DNA of 33,972 nucleotides, taken from contig CALCNV010000168.1 in NCBI GenBank assembly GCA_937897645.1, positions 1 to 33,972 of the forward strand. The letters are read 5' to 3'. Source of the stretch: an uncultured Lysobacteraceae bacterium. GTDB lineage: Bacteria > Pseudomonadota > Gammaproteobacteria > Xanthomonadales > Xanthomonadaceae. Shown piece after piece: positions 29,948-33,972 of the stretch (positions are counted from its first letter, which is position 1; the number at the start of each line of letters is the position of its first letter). The notes under the pieces were generated by a model, which searched no databases, had not been told where the DNA came from, and saw only the letters and a list, made by a program, of their open reading frames with translations. A program made the translations under genes and the position numbers.

Positions 29948-31387
29948 TTACTTTTTCTTGGTGGGCTTGGCCGCCGACGCCACCAGCTTCGGTTCGGCCG
30001 CCGGCTCGATGTCGGCGTAGATGATGTTTTCCACCGTGCGGATGCGTGCCAGCGCATTCGAGGTCTGCGTGCGGTAGGCGGCCAGTTGCGCGCCGGCCAG
30101 CGGTTCCGGCGGCGGCATGGTGATGGACAGCGGGTTGCGGTGCACGCCATTGACGCGGAATTCGTAATGCAGGTGCGGGCCGGTGGACATGCCGGTCGAA
30201 CCCACGTAGCCGATCACCGTGCCCTGCGGCACGCTCTGGCCCTTGCGCAGTTTGGCGGTGCGCGACATGTGTCCGTACAAAGTGGTGTAACCGCGGCCAT
30301 GGTTGAGGATCACCGTGTTGCCGTAGCCACGCTGCCAGCCGACGAACTCCACCCGTGAATCGCCGGCCGCCATGATCGGCGTGCCGCTGGAAGCGGCGTA
30401 ATCCACGCCCTTGTGCATGCGCATGCTGCCCAGCACCGGGTGGCGGCGCGCGCCGAACTTGGAGCTGAGGCGTGCGTAGGGAATCGGCATGCGGATGAAG
30501 GTCTTCTTCAACGGCCGGCCCTGGGCGGTGAAGTATTCCGGCTTGCTGCCCGGGCGGGCGTAACGGAAGCCCGAATGCAGTTTGCGATCAACGGTGAACG
30601 TGGCCGCCATCACCGGGCTGGTGCTGACCAGCTCGCCTTCGCGCCAGGTCTGCTCCACCAGCACGCTGAAGCGGTCGTCGGCGTCCAGGTCGGAATCGAA
30701 GTCGATGTCGTACTTGAAGATTTCGTCGGTGAGCGAGTTGATGTTGGCGTTGGTCAGGCCGGCCTTGCGCGCGGAGCGATTCAACGAACGTCCCACCTTG
30801 CCGCTCAACACCACCGTGCGCGTGGTGCTTTCGCGGGCGATGACCTTTTCCTTGACGGTGTCGCCGGACAGCGACAACTCCACGCGATGGTCCGCATCGC
30901 GGTCATAACGCAATGCCCGCAATTGGCCGTTCACCGGAAGGTCGAAGGCCAGCTGGCTGCCCGGCTTGAGACGGGTCAGCGCGGCCTTGGCGTCCTTGTC
31001 CTTGAGCAGCAATTGCATGGTGTCCTTGGGAATGCCCAGCTCCTTGAAGATGGAGCCCAGGGTCTGCCCCGGCCGGACCTTGACGATCTGCCAGCTGTCG
31101 CCGGCGATCCCGGTCTGTTTCTCGTTGGACAATTGCGGCAGGTGCAGGGGAAGTACAGCGTGCGGTTCGCTCACCGGTACCTGCATCGCGGTGGAGAAAC
31201 CCGGCACGATGGTGGCCACCATGATGCCGATGGTGGTGAACAGGCTGGCGTGGATCCACTGCCGGCGCGTCCATCGGCCTGCGGACAGGTGTTCCCTTAC
31301 TTGACGGTGCAGCGCGGAGTCGCGAAGGATCTCCAGGCGTTCCTTGAAGCGCTGCTTGCGGCCGTGGCCGTCACCGTGTGCTTGCAT
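29948..31387 (-). CDS. Membrane-anchored M23 peptidoglycan endopeptidase with LysM-like/OapA region
   Basis: The 479-aa protein has a basic cytoplasmic N-terminus, one transmembrane segment (about 47-66), a LysM/OapA-like region (about 98-180: WQIVKVRPGQTLGSIFKELGI), a second domain, and a C-terminal LytM/M23 domain. The zinc ligands are present: RMHKGVDYA (His, Asp) and GPHLHYEF (HxH). It resembles MepM-type DD-endopeptidases that cut crosslinks to allow wall growth. The Lys-rich tail (KPTKKK) is notable. It is divergent from tyrS, with a good promoter at 31431-31459. Confidence 0.9.
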   Translation of the reverse strand: MQAHGDGHGRKQRFKERLEILRDSALHRQVREHLSAGRWTRRQWIHASLFTTIGIMVATIVPGFSTAMQVPVSEPHAVLPLHLPQLSNEKQTGIAGDSWQIVKVRPGQTLGSIFKELGIPKDTMQLLLKDKDAKAALTRLKPGSQLAFDLPVNGQLRALRYDRDADHRVELSLSGDTVKEKVIARESTTRTVVLSGKVGRSLNRSARKAGLTNANINSLTDEIFKYDIDFDSDLDADDRFSVLVEQTWREGELVSTSPVMAATFTVDRKLHSGFRYARPGSKPEYFTAQGRPLKKTFIRMPIPYARLSSKFGARRHPVLGSMRMHKGVDYAASSGTPIMAAGDSRVEFVGWQRGYGNTVILNHGRGYTTLYGHMSRTAKLRKGQSVPQGTVIGYVGSTGMSTGPHLHYEFRVNGVHRNPLSITMPPPEPLAGAQLAAYRTQTSNALARIRTVENIIYADIEPAAEPKLVASAAKPTKKK

Positions 31388-31430
31388 CTATGGTCATCCC
31401 CGGGGCCCAGACGGCGGACCCAATCGCGGT

Positions 31431-31459
31431 ACCATAATCACACTAAATGTTCGCGTCAA
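31431..31459 (-). promoter_or_regulatory. Sigma70-type promoter for the M23 peptidase gene
   Basis: On the minus strand TTGACG (31459-31454), a 17-base spacer and TATGGT (31436-31431) lie 44 bases before the ATG at 31387. Spacing is ideal and both hexamers are close to consensus. Confidence 0.6.
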
Positions 31460-31570
31460 ACCCTTGACCAGATTGGCTTTTTCGACTGGCGGGACAATTA
31501 ACTTTGGTTTAACTTTGTTCACCTCCACGGGCATTGCCGTCACGGCGCCCCCTGCACCGGAATCACACTC

Positions 31571-32779
31571 TTGCCCCACGCAGCAGCTCTTGAACTGATT
31601 GGCCGCGGTACCGATGAAATCCTCAAGCGCGAGGAATTGGCCGCGCGCCTTGCCCTGGGCCGGCCTTTGCGCATCAAGGCGGGCTTTGACCCGACCGCGC
31701 CTGACCTGCATATCGGCCATACGGTCCTGCTCAACAAGATGCGCCAGTTCCAGGACCTGGGGCACCAGGTGATTTTCCTGATCGGCGACTTCACCGGCAT
31801 GATCGGCGACCCCTCCGGCAAGAACGCCACCCGCAAGCCGCTGACCCGCGAGGACGTGGACGCCAACGCCCGCACCTATGCCGACCAGGTGTTCAAGGTG
31901 CTGGACCGCGAAAAGACCGAGTTGCGCTTCAATTCCGAATGGTTCGGGCAGATGTCCGCGGCCGACATGATCAAGCTGGCCGGCCAGCACACCGTGGCAC
32001 GCATGCTGGAGCGCGACGACTTCGCCAAGCGCTACGCGGCGCAGCAATCCATCGCCTTGCATGAGTTCCTGTATCCGCTGGTGCAGGGTTACGACTCGGT
32101 TGCGCTGAAAGCGGACCTGGAGCTGGGCGGCACCGACCAGAAATTCAACCTGCTGATGGGGCGAGGCCTGCAGGAACACTATGGCCAGCCTCCGCAGATC
32201 GTGCTGACCATGCCGCTGCTGGAAGGCCTGGACGGCGTCAACAAGATGTCCAAGTCGCTGGGCAACTACATCGGCATCAGCGAGCCCGCCATCGACATCG
32301 TCACCAAGACCATGAAGATCGGCGACGAACTGATGTGGCGCTGGATCGAGCTGCTCAGCTTCGATATCAGCATGGCGGAAGTGGCATCGCTCAAGGGCGA
32401 GGTCACCGCCGGCACGCTCAATCCCCGCGACATCAAGCTGCGCCTGGCGCGCGAGCTGGCGGCCCGCTTCCACGATGCCGCACAGGCCGAGCTGGCCATC
32501 GCCGGGTGGCACGCCGTGGTGCGCGGCGAAGGCGACACCTCTCTATTGCCACTGCAGGACGTCAGCGTCCCGGCCGAAGGCCTGCGCATCGCCGCCTTGC
32601 TGACGGCCGCAGGCATCACGCCCAGCAACGCCGAGGCCACCCGCAAGCTCAAGGAGCGCGCCGTCCGCGTGGATGGCGCCGTGGTGGAAGACCCGCAAAC
32701 CCATTTCAACCCGGGTTTTGAAGGCGTTTTGCAGGTCGGCAAGCGCAACTTCGCCCGCGTGCGTTTGTTGGTGGGCTGA
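31571..32779 (+). CDS. tyrS: Tyrosyl-tRNA synthetase, TTG start
   Basis: The 402-aa class I synthetase has KAGFDPTAPDLHIGHT (HIGH at 47-50), GGTDQKFNLLMGR for tyrosine recognition, NKMSKSLGN (KMSKS at 225-229) and a C-terminal S4 RNA-binding domain (about 335-402). Length and the Asp-Pro-Thr-Ala-Pro-Asp-Leu-His order fit the TyrZ-like bacterial type. The family start is met only by TTG at 31571; no ATG or GTG is in frame upstream, and the Shine-Dalgarno match (gga, 9 bases off) is weak. It is divergent from the M23 gene. No T-box-like leader is seen in the 183 bases upstream. Confidence 0.94.
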   Translation: MPHAAALELIGRGTDEILKREELAARLALGRPLRIKAGFDPTAPDLHIGHTVLLNKMRQFQDLGHQVIFLIGDFTGMIGDPSGKNATRKPLTREDVDANARTYADQVFKVLDREKTELRFNSEWFGQMSAADMIKLAGQHTVARMLERDDFAKRYAAQQSIALHEFLYPLVQGYDSVALKADLELGGTDQKFNLLMGRGLQEHYGQPPQIVLTMPLLEGLDGVNKMSKSLGNYIGISEPAIDIVTKTMKIGDELMWRWIELLSFDISMAEVASLKGEVTAGTLNPRDIKLRLARELAARFHDAAQAELAIAGWHAVVRGEGDTSLLPLQDVSVPAEGLRIAALLTAAGITPSNAEATRKLKERAVRVDGAVVEDPQTHFNPGFEGVLQVGKRNFARVRLLVG

Positions 32780-32824
32780 TCGATCACATAGTCCGAGCGG
32801 ATGCCAGTGGACTTGGCTGCAACT

Positions 32825-32890
32825 GTGGGAGGGGCTTAAGCCCCGACGCTCTTGGCGGAATACGTCGGAAAGCCGGCTTCGCCGCCCCAG
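32825..32890. repeat. REP-like palindromic element
   Basis: Begins tgtgggaggggcttaagccc, contains the palindrome ggggcttaagcccc (32831-32844) and ends in a gccggcttcgccg hairpin. It fills the gap between the convergent tyrS and thioesterase genes. This type of GTGGGAGGGGCTT element is common in pseudomonads and Xanthomonadales. Confidence 0.6.
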
Positions 32891-32900
32891 TTGTAGCGAC

Positions 32901-33353
32901 TCAGCCCGCCTTACTTGCCAGAATCTGACAAGTCGCCTGGCACAAGGCCACGATCTTCCCTTCCGGGTTGCGTGCCTCGCCTGTCAGATAGAGCGTGCCG
33001 CGCGTGCGCTCCGACAATCGTGCAATACAGGTAATGAAGGCCGTATCGGCCGTCACCGGCCGCAGGTACTGGGTATTCAGGGCGCTGGTGACGCTGGGCG
33101 GCGCGATCAGGTACGAAAACGGCCCCAGCGTGTTGTCCAGTGCGGCCACGATATAGCCGCCCTGCATGTGTCCCAGCGGATTCGCGTAGCGCGGCAGCAC
33201 CGGGAAACGCACGCTCAGGGACACGCCTTCCTCGTATTCCAGCGGTTCCCCCTGCATATCCAGCAGGCAGGCGGGTGGAATCTGCAGCCCCGAGCCCGCC
33301 GGAGTCATGGATTGGAGGCGTGCATTGATGGTGTCGCCGGCAAGAATGGTCAA
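32901..33353 (-). CDS. PaaI-type hotdog-fold thioesterase, TTG start
   Basis: The 150-aa protein shows the hotdog pattern FPVLPRYANPLGHMQGGYIVAALDNTLGPF, with the GHMQGG loop and Asp acting in water activation, then NTQYLRPVTADTAF. It should hydrolyse acyl-CoA thioesters of unknown type. The start is TTG at 33353 behind an excellent AGGAG six bases upstream; the next Met is 16 codons in. It is transcribed away from the rrn promoter region. Confidence 0.85.
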   Translation of the reverse strand: MTILAGDTINARLQSMTPAGSGLQIPPACLLDMQGEPLEYEEGVSLSVRFPVLPRYANPLGHMQGGYIVAALDNTLGPFSYLIAPPSVTSALNTQYLRPVTADTAFITCIARLSERTRGTLYLTGEARNPEGKIVALCQATCQILASKAG

Positions 33354-33551
33354 AAGGAGCTCCTGGCAAATTGAAGAATGGCCGATTGTGGACCATCGAA
33401 AACCCGAAACCCTTGCCGCAGCTGCCTTCTGTCGCGAAGCACAAAATTATTTCAATCTACCCCTTCCCAAAAGAAGTTTCGCCGCCCATAATTCGCCCCC
33501 CTCGCAGCCTCTGGCGGCCGGGGCGGATACGAAAACCCTCGAAACGAGGTG

Positions 33552-33579
33552 TTGACGTTCCCCGAAAGCCCCCTATAAT
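33552..33579 (+). promoter_or_regulatory. rrn promoter P1
   Basis: TTGACG (33552-33557), a 16-base spacer and a perfect TATAAT (33574-33579), followed by gggcggctcac, a GC-rich discriminator of the type that makes rRNA promoters sensitive to ppGpp. The 200 bases between the thioesterase start and P1 hold no gene I can see. Confidence 0.85.
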
Positions 33580-33655
33580 GGGCGGCTCACTCGGACACAT
33601 CGGCGCCAACCGGCAATGATCGAAACGAGGGAAGCGAAAAATCTTGAAAAAGATG

Positions 33656-33684
33656 TTGACGCTTCCAGAAACACTCCGCATAAT
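33656..33684 (+). promoter_or_regulatory. rrn promoter P2
   Basis: TTGACG (33656-33661), a 17-base spacer and CATAAT (33679-33684), followed by gtgcggctcac. It resembles P1 in both hexamers and in the discriminator, and cgaaacgagg precedes both, so the tandem pair looks like a duplication about 104 bases apart. Confidence 0.82.
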
Positions 33685-33923
33685 GTGCGGCTCACCTCGA
33701 CGGAAACGACGGGGTCAACGAGGAAGGCGCTGAGGCCAACTTCGAAGCTCTTTGACAGTGTGCGCAGGTGACTTGTGTGGGCGCCTGCAGGAAGGACTAG
33801 CTGTCCATCTTGCAGACGTTCGATTCATGAGCATCTTGTCAATTGTAGAAATGCAAGCGATACGTAAAGCTTGTGATCAGACGATCTGCATTCAAAGCAT
33901 TGGCCTTCGGGCTAAGTAGTTTT
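33685..33923 (+). promoter_or_regulatory. 16S rRNA leader with boxA-like antitermination site
   Basis: The leader between P2 and 16S carries gctctttgaca at 33747-33757, matching the boxA consensus bound by NusB-NusE for rRNA antitermination. The remainder should include half of the RNase III processing stem, whose partner is beyond the window. Confidence 0.7.

Positions 33924-33972
<49 letters not shown>

Overview
The window is GC-rich bacterial chromosome, most likely gammaproteobacterial, order Xanthomonadales (Xanthomonadaceae or a close relative). This rests on the protein repertoire: a long membrane-anchored AlgC/XanA-type phosphohexomutase behind coaBC-dut, biosynthetic speA near speE, and tyrS / M23 peptidase / anmK in a row. 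It also rests on the first ~49 bases of a 16S rRNA gene at the right edge and on many palindromic intergenic repeats. Almost everything is housekeeping, broken by small accessory patches.

Left part (1-11256): an AT-rich segment (1-~357) cuts off comM, which sits behind ubiK. Divergent glnK follows, then a small low-GC gene with a decayed attC-like sequence, a secreted lipase-like hydrolase, a SHOCT protein and a Tat-signal threonine-aldolase-fold enzyme. A 34-bp-arm hairpin separates these from the polyamine genes speE(-) and speA(+), with an M48 peptidase between them. An acyltransferase gene broken by one nonsense codon closes this part.

Middle (11269-20544): ydfG-like SDR; a minus-strand run radC-hicA-hicB-argS-SPOR-membrane protein, in which hicA (59 codons, GTG start) is easily missed; and the plus-strand operon coaBC-dut-algC.

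Accessory patch (20594-24677): RibD/DHFR-like reductase, GNAT, glutathione S-transferase, SnoaL-like protein and small membrane protein, interspersed with REP-type hairpins. It ends in what reads as an integron gene cassette: a 98-aa ORF followed by a well-formed 112-bp attC site and then a second, lower-GC gene. No integrase is in the window.

Right part (24677-33972): pyrE plus a DUF4124 gene, divergent from xthA-ampG; a small conserved-looking ORF; anmK and an OapA/LysM-M23 endopeptidase (with ampG, a murein-recycling theme); tyrS; a PaaI-type thioesterase; then an rrn operon head with two tandem sigma70 promoters, boxA-like leader and the 16S 5' end.

The best leads are the attC/cassette at 24254-24677 with its degenerate counterpart near 2534-2598, and the comM disruption, since comM is a known island insertion site.
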